Of a stretch of DNA of 64,000 nucleotides, positions 53,771 through 64,000 are shown in pieces. The translations under genes and the position numbers were made by a program. The stretch lies in the NCBI GenBank assembly GCA_013423325.1, contig BLJB01000487.1, positions 1 through 64,000 on the forward strand, given 5' to 3'. Position 1 is the first letter of the stretch. Every line of letters begins with the position of its first letter. Source of the DNA: Usnea hakonensis (taxonomy: Eukaryota; Ascomycota; Lecanoromycetes; Lecanorales; Parmeliaceae). A model generated the notes under the pieces. The model saw only the letters and a list, made by a program, of their open reading frames with translations. It was not told where the DNA came from and made no database searches.

Positions 53771-54625
53771 TGTTGTTTGGGGAGGTGATGGACCACGGGG
53801 GTTTTTGGGCTTGCAATGTTATTTATTTTGGATGGCCTTGATTAGGAAGTTGGGTCTCGAGAAGGGTGACTTGGAGGAATTCAGGAGTCGCTGGAGATGG
53901 AATGGGAGTCGCCGCGGGCTTTTTGATACCGATGCCAAAGTGCACGCTCCTCCGTTTGTCTTACTCTGAGCCATGTCAGGCATCCAAAGTTTCAGCGTGA
54001 TCTCAACATCATGGGTTCTTGCAGAAGTTGTAGTGGAAGAAGTGTCAAGGGACAAAAGTATCGAATGTGGATCAGGATGAGGGACTAGACGAGGGCGTTC
54101 ACCAAGTGGGTCCCTGAAATGACTGCCAATTTCAGCGATATAGCAACCACTTTAGACCAGCAACCATTTCAGGGACCCACCGGGTTGTTATGAGGGCTGA
54201 CATTTCCTTGCAGTGAGTTTCCAGACGCGGAAGTATGAGCGATTCGTGGGGCCATACGTAGTCGAAGAACAGGAAAATCCCTACGGCCCTGTCGGAATCG
54301 AGAGCCTTTGGTATTGACGATTGGTATATCTTGAAGACGAAATGCATGGTAGGAGATCAAAGCGAAGTCGATTCGAAAAATTGTCAGAGCTTTTGTGCAC
54401 GGTCCTCATCAGCCCTGATATTCGCTTCAGCGGGTGTTGCCCCCACTGGCTTTTTTTCAACAGAACGAACCTCAAACCTGCCTGTGACACGTGGTACAGC
54501 TCCGATTTTGGACAAGGGGATACTAACTGCTTGTACAGATGTTTGATCTGCAACCCTGACAAAAAAGCTAGACGCCAGCTCGATGATGATAATGCCGCGT
54601 GGGATTTTTCTCATAAGAGATGCGT
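53771..54625. other. Intergenic region with a hairpin-forming inverted repeat
   Basis: No convincing gene was found. It contains the inverted repeat listed at 54106-54180. A possible extra C-terminal exon of the PfkB gene could lie here, because that gene ends directly after a GTGAGT string. Confidence 0.4.
54106..54180. repeat. 16-bp perfect inverted repeat, 43-bp spacer
   Basis: GTGGGTCCCTGAAATG at 54106-54121 is the exact reverse complement of 54165-54180. The spacer holds the repeated string AGCAACCA-like. The form fits a tiny MITE or the stem of a hairpin; no target-site duplication was confirmed. Confidence 0.6.
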
Positions 54626-55813
54626 TCAATCGTGACTCACTTTTGCTCTATAAGCTTGAAAGCGAGCAGCGACGTCTTCTCCGTTCCACAGTTCGGAACC
54701 GCTTCTCGATGAGCTCAGCGTAGGTAAGCCAACCTGCTCCACAACAAAACTCGCCGCGACGTTACCGGCACACGCTGCAAAGATGGCGTCGGAAGACATC
54801 AGAAGACCGATTGTGAAAGCCCCTAGGAACGAATTTCCAGCTCCTGTGGTATCAACCACTTTCGAAACCTTGGTTATGGCTTCCGCGTGTTCTTCAGGAG
54901 GATAATAGGCAGGCAACCACTGCTGTTCTCTGTGGCTTTTAACGAAGCAGCCTTGGTCTCCTGCCCTTACTACAAGCACGCCCACTTGCGGGGCGGCTCG
55001 ATTATCCTGAAGAGGCCTGAAGAAGGGAGCACAAAGGTCCTCGAAGAACGCTTCATTGGGTACTTGAGGTACCGCCCTTCCTACGATGCTTGCAAGCTCG
55101 ATGTGATTTGGGGAGAAGACATTCACTGATCGCATAGCATGAACAAATGCTTGTAGGTTCTCCGGCACACATGAGTGAGCTTTTGGCTCCCAGACGATGA
55201 TTGGTCGAATAGTGATACCAGATGCTGAACGTAGCTGCTGTAGCTTAGTGGTTTGCTCAATCACTTGGGTCGGGTCGACAAAGAGATGAAAGGCATGGGA
55301 CTTCAATAGATGTGTATCACGCAAATGTTCAGGCTCGATGTTCAAGGTTGGGGTCACGTATTTGAAGGATTTGGCTGGACCGTGGGAATATAGTCAGATG
55401 CATGGCGCTCTAGCCTCGCGGATTTGGAAGCAGTACTTGCGAAAGTCGAATCAAGGTATTTGAGCTGACTTCGAGTAGATAGAGACGTATTCTCTTGGAT
55501 GATTGCCAAAGTTGCACCCCAATCCTCGAGCTGTTTCATCGTTTCATCTGGGAAATCATGTCCTTTGCGGATTGCCCATCCGACTTGAGCGGAACGTTCT
55601 TTGGGAGAGAAGAGGCGGGCCCCCAGAGTAGCTATACTTGTTACCGTCTTCTTCATGTCCGCAAAAGGGAGCGGACCCTGAATCTGAGTATTTACCGTAT
55701 GCACCTGATCCACCAATCACATTCTCAAAGACTTTTCCGCTGGGCAAATGGACTTCGTCCAGGATGAGCATTCCAAGGGACGTGAAATTGATAAGCGCTT
55801 CAATGGTCCCCAT
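54626..55813 (-). CDS. PfkB-family kinase (Mak32-like)
   Basis: Exons on the minus strand are 55813-55696, 55631-55437 and 55374-54626, giving 353 aa. The N-terminus TSLGMLILDEV followed by VIGGSGAYATLGARL is the ribokinase-type glycine-rich start; SFKYVTPTLNIEP is typical of the Mak32 group. The C-terminal signature VVDTTGAGNSFLGAF contains the catalytic Asp and anion hole. It should phosphorylate a small hydroxylated substrate with ATP; the yeast homologue Mak32 is linked to double-stranded RNA virus maintenance, with unknown substrate. A GTGAGT string at the C-terminus may hide one more intron. Confidence 0.83.
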
Positions 55814-56344
55814 TGCATGAAAATATAGATTATTTGTCCATTTGTCCCTCTTTCTATAGTAGGAGAAGGGTGTTCAAATAATAAACGGTGTGAAAGTATG
55901 TATATGTACTGTACCTAAGTAATCGCATGACACTCGCTAATTGCGTCACGGCGACTAGCGGCGTGCCAAGTCCGGTGGAACTAGTAAAATAGGCTTGCCC
56001 TAATTTAGCCGAAACGATAAATTTTTAAAAAGCGTTTTTCTTTGGCGACGTTTCACACGAGGCCAAAAGGTTGACTGAACTTTCTTCTTCCACAATAATA
56101 ATGCATGATTCTATTTCAACCTCTCTACTCCCTGCATATACTAGCAGGCCATTGCTTGAGAACACCATGTTTCCCTAACAGCAGAATCGAGCACTCGTCC
56201 ATCCCCCGCACCCCAACCCTTTAAGTCCGACGTCTTTTCAATCTAATTCTACCTTGTCCCAGACTCCAGTTGTCCTTGGCCCCTGCTCTCATCCATTGAT
56301 ATCCGAGTATTTCAGTAAACGATTCTCAAATCTCCCGCAACGAC
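55814..56344. other. Divergent promoter of PfkB and PRPP synthetase genes
   Basis: This is 531 bp, AT-rich at about 55830-56110 (TAAATTTTT runs), then pyrimidine-rich before the PRPP synthetase ATG. No gene was seen. Confidence 0.45.
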
Positions 56345-59300
56345 ATGGTCCGCAACATCGTTGTCCTAGGAGGCAGCAGCCATCCATCGCTCACTGAAAC
56401 CATTTGTGACCAGCTTGGCCTCCCGCCTGGCAACGGTTAGCCGGTCGAGGATGTTGTAGCCATGAAAGTATACTGAAACAATGTTACAGTCCTCCTTAGT
56501 AAATTTAGCGTCGGCGAAACCAGAGTCGAAATCAAGGAGAGTGTGCGAGTACGTAAATCAGAAATCATTTGCTAACATCAACTCTGCACATGACGACTTC
56601 TGGGGAAGGAAAAGCCCCTTTCGTCTTTGGAAAGCTAGTTCTCGACGCGGTCTTTGACATCCAGTGACACTGCTGACTCTCAGGAACACCCTAGGGTAAA
56701 GATGTTTACATTGTATGTTCGCTCAGCTCTAATATCCAGTCAACGTTGGCCTCGAGTCGAGTGCAAAGGAGTTTTGGGCAATCGACTCTTCTTTAACTCC
56801 TTGACAAGCTATACTGACCATTGGACCTGACGTAGATTCAATCTGGCTCCGGAAGTATGTACAATTTGGAGAATACTTATTATGTTTCGTATCCCCTGTC
56901 GAGCTGCAAAGCACATTTCTGGAGTAGAAGTGTGCTGTCACTCCCCCGAGCTGTCTTATTACTCGAGTGTGTGCTCGAAAGAAGACATGCTGACTCGGAA
57001 GTTTCTAGAGGTGAACGACAACTTAATGGTGCGTGTTCTCGAAGCTTAGATGGCCTTCTCAAACCCAGATTTAAAGAGCCAAACTTGAAACTGCAATGCT
57101 AAATATAATCCTTTTGTGCAGGAATTGCTCATTACCTTGTCCGCTTGTAAGACTGCATCTGCACGAAAGGTTACTGCGGTCTTACCGGTCAGTATTTTCT
57201 GAGCAAGTTGAAATAACAATTGCTCACTACTGTGAAGCTCTTTCCCTACTCGAGGCAAAGTGGTGCCTATCCTTATCTTACCCCGTACTATCTCTATTTC
57301 TAAGTGACTGGTAGATATCCCGTATTCAAAGAGTGGTGCGCCGTTGTCGAAGGCTTCGAATTGTTTCAACAAGCCGAACTTTGCCTACTCGTAAGTGTGC
57401 ATGCAGCTCGCTAGTCCAATATAGAGAGTCTCAATTCATGGGACTTTCATACACAAATTATGAGAGAAAGTGCTGATCGAGACAGGTTCGAGAGTACACC
57501 AACGACGCCACATCCAGGTCTGTGTCTTCTGATTCGTCGTTGCCTCTTTGGGACCCAAATCACGACCTTGGGGCGCGTCCTGGGAGCTCATGACCTCAAG
57601 AAATATTTCAAGACCACGTTTCTGTTCCTCAACAACGCCGACTGACTCGGAATTTGTTAACAGACCTACTCCCCACAGCTGGACTGGTCAACGGTGTTGA
57701 AGGCTTACATAAGGGTCTGAACAAGTTGCAGCTGGATGATACTCATCAGGCCGACCACTACCCCAAGCGCAGCAACACGATGGACTCGACAAAATCTGAT
57801 ATTTCCACTCGTCTCAATGGATCGTCTGATGATGCGAGTCCATCCTCAAACCCCTTGAAGGAAGTCTTTCAGGCACGGCCGGGCTATACGGCCTGGGTCT
57901 CACAGGCAGTAAGTCTAAAATCTATTCCTTTGTCCCAACTGATCCTTGGTTATGAGACATCTCATTGGAGATTGAAAGCTCCTTGGACATGTTCCATTCG
58001 TCCCGAATTCTCGCGGTTACTGGCAATACTGACTCTACATCTTCATCCAGGGGTGAGGACGAATCCGAGATCATTACGACCTCTGACTAAAGAAGTAATA
58101 GGACTTTGGTTGCTGATTTGCTCACGTGTGCAGGAGCCGATCATGTCATGGTAAGTTTGCTTTGTGGAGTTCTGTCATCCCAAATGCCTACCACACGGCT
58201 CGTAAGACATCACTTGACTAGTCTCGCTCCCATGACACGTTTCGTGATTGAAACTCCATAGTAGAAGAGGAACGCTGACTCTCAAATCTCGCAGACCATG
58301 GATCTTCACGACCCTCAGTATCAAGGATTCTTTGTACGTTACATTGAAGTAGTATCGGAAGCCTTCGCTGACTGATGCAATCAGGACATACCAGTGGACA
58401 ATTTGTACGACTTTTGCCGGTGAATGTCTAGGTCGTCCTAACAGGGTAGCAGGTATGGACGGCCAATCCTGACCCGCTATATTCAGACACGCATACCAAG
58501 CTGTAAGTATTGTAACAGCACCTCTTACACCACCTCAATCCCAATTCAGTCCGGACCATTCGCTCTCCGAGTCACATGGCCCTGTTTCATTTTCATGCGT
58601 ACTGTACGTTTGCCAAAGCCGACGCTAATGACAACCCTTGATTAGACCAACAGGCCGTAGTCGTTAGCCCCGATGCTGGAGGAGCCAAGCGAGCCACTGC
58701 CATTGCCGATAGCTTGGGAATGCCATTCGCTTTGATTCACAAGGTACAGATACCTGAGTCACAGCAAGGTTAGAGCTGATTCACGACTACAGGAACGGCG
58801 ACCTACCAAGATCACGTAAGTAACCTCCTCGGCAAATTCCTCTCGAGAATTGATTCTACTATCTACCTGACCTGAACACCTTTGTCCGTTCTTCAGCTGC
58901 TACGACCGCAGTACTGAATCTTCACCTCCTAGTGACCGTCAGAACGCGACGATGATGCTTGTTGGGGACGTAGCCAACCGTACAGCAATCCTCATCGACG
59001 ATTTAGCAGACACATCAAATACTATTACCAGGGCTGCCAAGCTTCTGAAGAAAGAAGGCGCCAAGAAAGTATATGCCTTGATTACGCATGCAGTGTACGG
59101 GAAATTTCGTTCAATGCTCTACACTATCTTACTGACTCACGATCCAGGTTGAGCGGAGATGCCATTGAGAGAATAAATGCATCTGCCTTGGACAGAGTCA
59201 TCGTAACTAACAGCGTTCCCCAAGAGGAGCATGAGAAAATGTGCCCAAAGTTAGAGGTGCTCGATGTGGGCCATGTCTTCGCAGAGGTAGTATGCTCAAA

Positions 59301-59391
59301 TTTAAGGTAACGGTTGGAGCTAACGAATGTCTAGGCAATCCGACGAGTTCACTATGGGGAGAGCATCAGCGTGCTCTTCCAATATGATTGA
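56345..59391 (+). CDS. PRS1: Ribose-phosphate pyrophosphokinase (Prs1-like), 19 exons, one phase conflict
   Basis: Reconstructed exons start at 56345, 56490, 56695, 56836, 57009, 57122, 57238, 57315, 57486, 57664, 58102, 58295, 58385, 58453, 58646, 58793, 58897, 59148 and 59335; about 441 aa. Family motifs appear in order: YIIQSGSGK, FPYSRQSDIPYSKSGAPL, TMDLHDPQYQGFFDIPVDNL, VVVSPDAGGAKRATAIADS and the PRPP-binding LIDDLADTSNTITRA. A non-homologous insertion (about 125-210) matches the Prs1 type. The enzyme makes PRPP from ribose-5-phosphate and ATP. Exon 10 ends in phase 0 (57908), yet exon 11 (58102-58150, TLVADLLTCAGADHVM) needs phase 2, so one base is missing or extra. Everything downstream is conserved. 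Confidence 0.85.
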
Positions 59392-60265
59392 GAGATATGC
59401 TCATATGATCCTTAACACTAGATGCAGATCAGGCCATCAAAGCTGAACATGATAGAGGAGGTTGGAATGTTGTCTTTCTGCGCATTCACAAGTCATGCTT
59501 GACCAAGTGCTGGGGAGAGCACAAGTGACTAGATAGATTCAAGGTGGTCTTCTTTCTTTATTAGAATGAACAGATCTCTCATTGCATCATTTTTCTGTTC
59601 CAGCTGCCTTTGAATCGGCAATCTATTAGTCGAATCATATTGCATCTCTTATACGTCGCGTCGTAACCGATTCATCTCCCACAAACACTCATCTCTGATC
59701 GCGAAATCTCATTATATACCTCGAGCCTAGTCCATGTCGTTTCATGTCTTTAATTGATGAAGAACAGACGGGACTAATTGTGAAAGGGTATTCAGGCGGA
59801 CTGAATACAAGAACCCACCCAGAACAGTCAGTCTCGTGAGACATTTATATCGCACATTGGGTGGTAGCCGATGCAACCGATTTATCCATACTTTATCCCA
59901 CACTCATCAGAGTATGAAGATGGTAAAGATGCTTCTTGATGGGCTGCTCTACATTTCCATTCCATCATACTTACTAATGATCACAGTGGATCTACCCCAC
60001 TTTTTGCCACATGTTCGCAAAATCTTCGGCTAAAAGGCAAAACCTGATGACGTGCTGAGGGGGTTGACAAATGCTCAATTGTATTATTCAAGCATGATCA
60101 CAAATGTTGATTTCAATGGCTATATAACTCTGCTCGCCATACGGTTTCCATCCATACTTTCCCATCAGTCTTTGCACTCAATCAAATCATAGAGAGTGTC
60201 CACTATATCCTTCACAATCAGTCATTCATAACTTCAACCCCAGCCCCAATCCAAACAAAGTCACA
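59392..60265. other. Intergenic region upstream of the CmcJ-like gene
   Basis: No gene was recognised in these 874 bp. The right end is the promoter of the gene at 60266. Confidence 0.45.
60121..60127 (+). promoter_or_regulatory. TATA box upstream of the CmcJ-like gene
   Basis: TATATAA stands 139 bp before the ATG and is followed by a pyrimidine-rich leader (CCATACTTTCCCATCAG region), a typical strong fungal promoter layout. Confidence 0.4.
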
Positions 60266-61120
60266 ATGGCAACCACCACCCAAACCACCACGGCACCACC
60301 AAAGATGGAAGTCACCCATGACTCCGCGTACATCCCCCGAGGCTCCGTCACCACCAAGCTCCAATTCTACAGTGCCCCAGCCGATGGCTCTAAACCTTTC
60401 AACTATGTCGAATCGCCTCCGGAAGGTCAGCCGCAGCGAAACTTCGGGGACACCGATCTAGCAGTCACCCTTCAAGACATCCGTGGTCAAGAATCCAATT
60501 TCAATCTCGATACCAACGCGTTTGCCACCTTGGCGACTTCTCCTTCTGCTGAGAAATCATTCACCGACGATGCCTCTATCAAAGAAAACTACTACCCCGA
60601 GGTCGAGACCCTCCTTCTGAAGCACGTTCCTGGCGCCAAGCGTATCCTCCTTTTCGACCACACCATTCGCCGCGCTACCGGCAACAGAAACCCAGTGACC
60701 CGCGTCCATATAGACCAAACTAAGAAATCCGCCACTGCGCGCGTGCACCACCATCTACCCGATGAAGCCGAAGAGCTGCTCAAGGGCCGGGTGAGAATTG
60801 TCAACGTATGGCGCCCTCTCAACGGTCCTGTGCAGGCTGCACCGCTTGCATTTGCCGATTCGACCACTGTGAAGGATGAGGATCTTATTCCCATTGAACA
60901 CCGATACCCAGATCGTACTGGGGAGACAGCGGCGGTGCAACATAGGGATGAGAAGTGGCACTATTGGTCGGGCATGGGAAATGATGAGAGACTACTATTG
61001 GAGTGCTTTGACAGCGAGAAGGGCGGTCGAGTACCTCACACGGCGTTTACAGATCCCAGAAGCCCTCAGGGTGGAAAACAGAGGGAGAGCATTGAGGTCC
61101 GGGCATTAATCTTTGGTTGA
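60266..61120 (+). CDS. CmcJ/GA4-desaturase-like non-haem iron oxygenase
   Basis: This is a single exon of 284 aa, the usual family size. After an N-terminal sheet (TTKLQFYSAPADGSKPFNYV) the metal site appears as VHIDQ (HxD) with a distal His in VPHTAFTDP; an Arg follows in the TDPRSP segment, which would bind 2-oxoglutarate. NVWRPLNGPVQAAPLAFAD is highly typical. Fungal members hydroxylate, desaturate or isomerise secondary metabolites. It is not next to other tailoring genes here, so its pathway is unknown. Expression may be strong given the TATA box. Confidence 0.85.
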   Translation: MATTTQTTTAPPKMEVTHDSAYIPRGSVTTKLQFYSAPADGSKPFNYVESPPEGQPQRNFGDTDLAVTLQDIRGQESNFNLDTNAFATLATSPSAEKSFTDDASIKENYYPEVETLLLKHVPGAKRILLFDHTIRRATGNRNPVTRVHIDQTKKSATARVHHHLPDEAEELLKGRVRIVNVWRPLNGPVQAAPLAFADSTTVKDEDLIPIEHRYPDRTGETAAVQHRDEKWHYWSGMGNDERLLLECFDSEKGGRVPHTAFTDPRSPQGGKQRESIEVRALIFG

Positions 61121-62159
61121 AAGAACAGATCATGGATGATGCTGTCGGGCAGAAAGAGTCATGGGGGAGAAGGGATACGGAAAGTGCCAGGGCTTGGAAG
61201 AGCGGATGGAATTTTACTGCGATTATGGTATTTACTAGGCATCTTAGCGTTACATTCACAACCTTCTTAGATATAGTATTCATCTCGTCAGGAGACCTTG
61301 ATAAAGAGAACGCTTTCTCCATACTCGTGAGAATGAGCCAATGGATCAGCATGTGAGTAAGTAGTTGTCGTGATGGTCTGAACTATAAAGTACTTGATTA
61401 TCAGTTGGTAAGACAAACTGCATTGCATGCTCAATGATGGCATTCCGCCTCGGATAGATACGGCACATTCAAAATTGAAGGGACTACCCCTGAGCCGATC
61501 TCCCGCTGTCTTAGCTTTCTAAGGGTCGCACTAATTTAGTTAATTCCGACAGCATCCGAATGTCCGACAGGGGCCGAGTATGGATTTCTCATTTGTCAGT
61601 GTCTCGTCTTTCTAAGCAAGGAGCATGGGCGACGGGCATGAGCAAGATGCGAAATCCTTGTTCAGCCTCAAGACTCACAAGTCAATAAATCTTCACCCAA
61701 TTGTTCATCATAGAGTAGTATATTTGACCCTGCCCCACTGTCGTTATCATAAAAAGTGCCCCTCTACTCTCCTCTCGTCTCTTCTTTTCTCTTCTTCCCT
61801 ATTCCTTCCTCCTCTCTTTTCCACTCTCACCTTTCTCCTGACTTGCTGCCTTTTTTCCCTTTGGTGCCGCTCCAAACCGTGCTATCTCCGGTGAGATGGC
61901 GTGAGGTACTCTATATGTTACTTTATCCCATAGCTCCGGAAATCGGTCAACGAATTCACCACGTCAAATCGTCAAATGCTTCTCGTCTTACACATCCACT
62001 CTTCCTCTCCTAGGATTCATTCCATCTTGCACTAACCCTCTGTCCCTTTTGAGCTGTGTAGAAGAGCTGACGTCTCGTTTTCGCCTGGGTAAGCTTCAAG
62101 GGAACAAAGCAGACTCGACCCTATCCTTGCTGACATCATCTCCCCACCCACAGCAGCGA
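61121..62159. other. Intergenic region and leader of the glycosyltransferase
   Basis: This is about 1 kb without a supported gene. The stretch 61755-61860 is a long CT-rich tract, typical of fungal promoters, and the GT start follows about 300 bp later. Confidence 0.45.
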
Positions 62160-64000
62160 ATGCCTTCCTACGTGGATATGTACCAAAGTTCTCGTTCTCC
62201 GCCTCTTTACGATGAGTTCGATACCATTGCCGAGCCAGGCCGAAGGCCTCAGCCCATGTTCATGCGGCGAGCCAAGACGCGTCGGAGCAAGACCGCCGTT
62301 GTACTATCACTCATATGTGTTCTGTTTATGGTCTGGGGGTGGAAGAGTTCGGGTATAAGTATCGTGAGTGACCCACTTGACGAGTCCTAAATCTATTCCT
62401 GACAGCCATAGATACCTACAACGTCCAGGTTTACCAGCACGAGTCTGGCCCACGCACCTGAAACCGTCCTCTCGCCGGAGTTGACTGATAATACCGAAGC
62501 ACCTTTGCTGGCGCCACCGGTCAATACGACAGTAGTCGGCCTCAAGAAAACCAACCCTGCCTTCCACCTTATCATACCCGCATCCGAATCGAACCCAGAG
62601 CTCTGCAAAACTCTACTATCTTCATTCATCCTCAGTTACCCATCAGCAACACTGATCAACTACGGTAAGGTTTTTGAAGGAGCAGGATGGGACAAAGGAA
62701 CGCATTCTGGCAAGATCCGAGGGGTATACGACTTTCTCAACAACAAAAAAGAGGTCAAGGATGATGATCTGGTCTTGATTATCGATGGCTATGACGTCTG
62801 GTTTCAGCTTCCACCAGAAGTCATGATAAAGAGATACCATGCGATGGTGCTAGAAGCCAACGAGCGTCTGCGAAGGCGGTATGGCATGGTAATTGAAGGA
62901 AAGCCCGGCGATGGGACGGCGGAAAGGGTGCCAAGGTACACGCAATCAGTCATCTTTGGCGCCGACAAGATTTGTTGGCCGAACCCAGCTGGAGACCCAG
63001 CCTGCGCTGCAATACCTTACTCAATCTTGCCCAAGGACTTGTATGGCCCATCAACAGACAAAGACCCCAAGGCCTTTCGCAATCGTCCTCGATACCTTAA
63101 TTCCGGCACTGTAATCGGTCCCGCTGCAGACGTTCGCGAAATATACAAGTATGCCGTCCAGAAAGTGGAGGACATTGGTCGGGGCGACATAGGCGATCAA
63201 TTCATCTTCGCTGAAATATTTGGTGAGCAAGAGTTTCAACGTGAAACCATCCGCCGTTCCTCCCAAAGTACCGGCGGCCGCTTCTACGATTGGCTTTCAA
63301 ACACCCTTGGTACTTCGGAGTCGCCTCTATCCGCTAACATTACCATCAACAATATGACAACGATAGCAGGCCAGCGATATGAATACAGCATTGGCCTGGA
63401 CTATGAATCGCGCCTCTTCCAAACCATGACCCACAGCGCGGAAGACGTCGAATTCATAGTATACAACTCCTCCGCCTACCTCTCTTCAATTCAAGCCGCT
63501 CACCCTTCCCTCCACGGCCTTCCATTCTTCCTCCCCCCAGACATCCAACAACTAAAGCCACCGTTTTCCTTCGCTAGTCCGGGGGACTGGATGACCAACC
63601 TCGAAGAATCCAAAACCTCCCTCCTACTCCCCCACTCCCCAAATCTCGACCGACTCCCCGGCCAATCCGACGACTTAGACGACCTGGACGGCCCCGAAGA
63701 CCGCGCACCAACCTGGCGCACCATCCCCCTCGCCACAAACATCTACGCCGCCACCATCCCACCCTTACTCCACATCAACGGCGACAAAACGCTCCTCGAA
63801 ACATGGTGGCCCAAACTCTGGCACCACCCGTACTCCCGTGCCCTGCTGAGAGCATTCATCCGCAGCACGCAGGGCAAAACGGCCGCCGAGGCGGCCGCCA
63901 AGGGCGGACAAACGTGGTGGGACAGCAGAGGCGGCAGGGGCGGCGTGTGGACCGATCGGGGCGAATGGCTGGGCTGGGAGGAAGTGTGTGCGGGGTACGA
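62160..64000 (+). CDS. Type II membrane glycosyltransferase (PLOD-type GT domain), 3' partial
   Basis: Exons 62160-62363 and 62412 to the window edge give at least 597 aa, frame open to the last base. A single membrane helix (about 50-66, VVLSLICVLFMVWGW) after a basic cytosolic tail marks a Golgi/ER type II protein. FHLIIPASESN begins the GT fold, and DLVLIIDGYDVWFQLP holds the DxxD-like metal motif. RYLNSGTVIGPAADVREIY and GDIGDQFIFAE match procollagen-lysine glycosyltransferase-like (PLOD) domains. The acceptor is unknown. The C-terminal part becomes GC-rich and skewed, but stays open. Confidence 0.8.

Noticed and set aside
1..64000. CRISPR array, operon-type ribosome binding sites, rRNA genes
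   Set aside because: No regularly spaced repeats or rRNA sequence were seen, and the DNA is clearly eukaryotic.

Overview
The window is nuclear DNA of a filamentous ascomycete (Pezizomycotina; class not determinable from sequence alone). The evidence is many short GT-AG introns (about 40-80 bp, often with a CTGAC/CTAAC-like branch site), fungal-only families (PTH11-like rhodopsin-domain protein, DUF7704, CmcJ-like oxidase, SidA/ferrichrome-type NRPS) and a small AT-rich block in which CA/TG dinucleotides have almost vanished, the signature of repeat-induced point mutation (RIP). It is a draft assembly: a 2-N gap sits between G homopolymers at 39686-39687. Several open frames begin at non-ATG codons, so I set starts at real ATGs and worked out exon joins by hand from splice sites and family conservation.

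Layout. 1-900: RIP-degraded transposon relic with a long inverted repeat. 1.5-15.2 kb: an accessory group rich in secondary-metabolism tailoring enzymes: O-methyltransferase, seven-TM rhodopsin-like protein, DUF7704 membrane protein, two secreted berberine-bridge-type FAD oxidases, a cytochrome P450 and a short-chain dehydrogenase. No PKS, NRPS or terpene core enzyme lies beside them in the window. 15.8-23.8 kb: housekeeping genes: an atypical Rho/Ras-like GTPase, a UBE2O-like giant E2, mitochondrial seryl-tRNA synthetase and a TLC-domain membrane protein.

25-39.3 kb: a siderophore locus. An L-ornithine N5-monooxygenase (sidA type) and a ferrichrome-type NRPS (A-T-C-A-T-C-T-C-T-C, only two A domains) diverge from a 1.8-kb intergenic region that carries a perfect ATCWGATAA (SreA-type GATA) site. 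Together they would hydroxylate ornithine and assemble a hydroxamate peptide; the N-acyltransferase and transporter are not in the window. The end of the NRPS and the following 900 bp are low complexity.

40-48.5 kb: BTB protein, a GH26-type and a GH5 mannanase (mannan degradation) and an aldo-keto reductase. 49-64 kb: conserved cellular genes: Sds3 (Rpd3L deacetylase complex), PIG-H/Gpi15 (GPI anchor), an RS-domain/Hub1 fusion (splicing), a small Cys-rich secreted candidate, a Mak32-like PfkB kinase, a 19-exon PRPP synthetase with one reading-frame conflict, a CmcJ-like 2-oxoglutarate-type oxidase and a type II membrane glycosyltransferase cut by the right edge.
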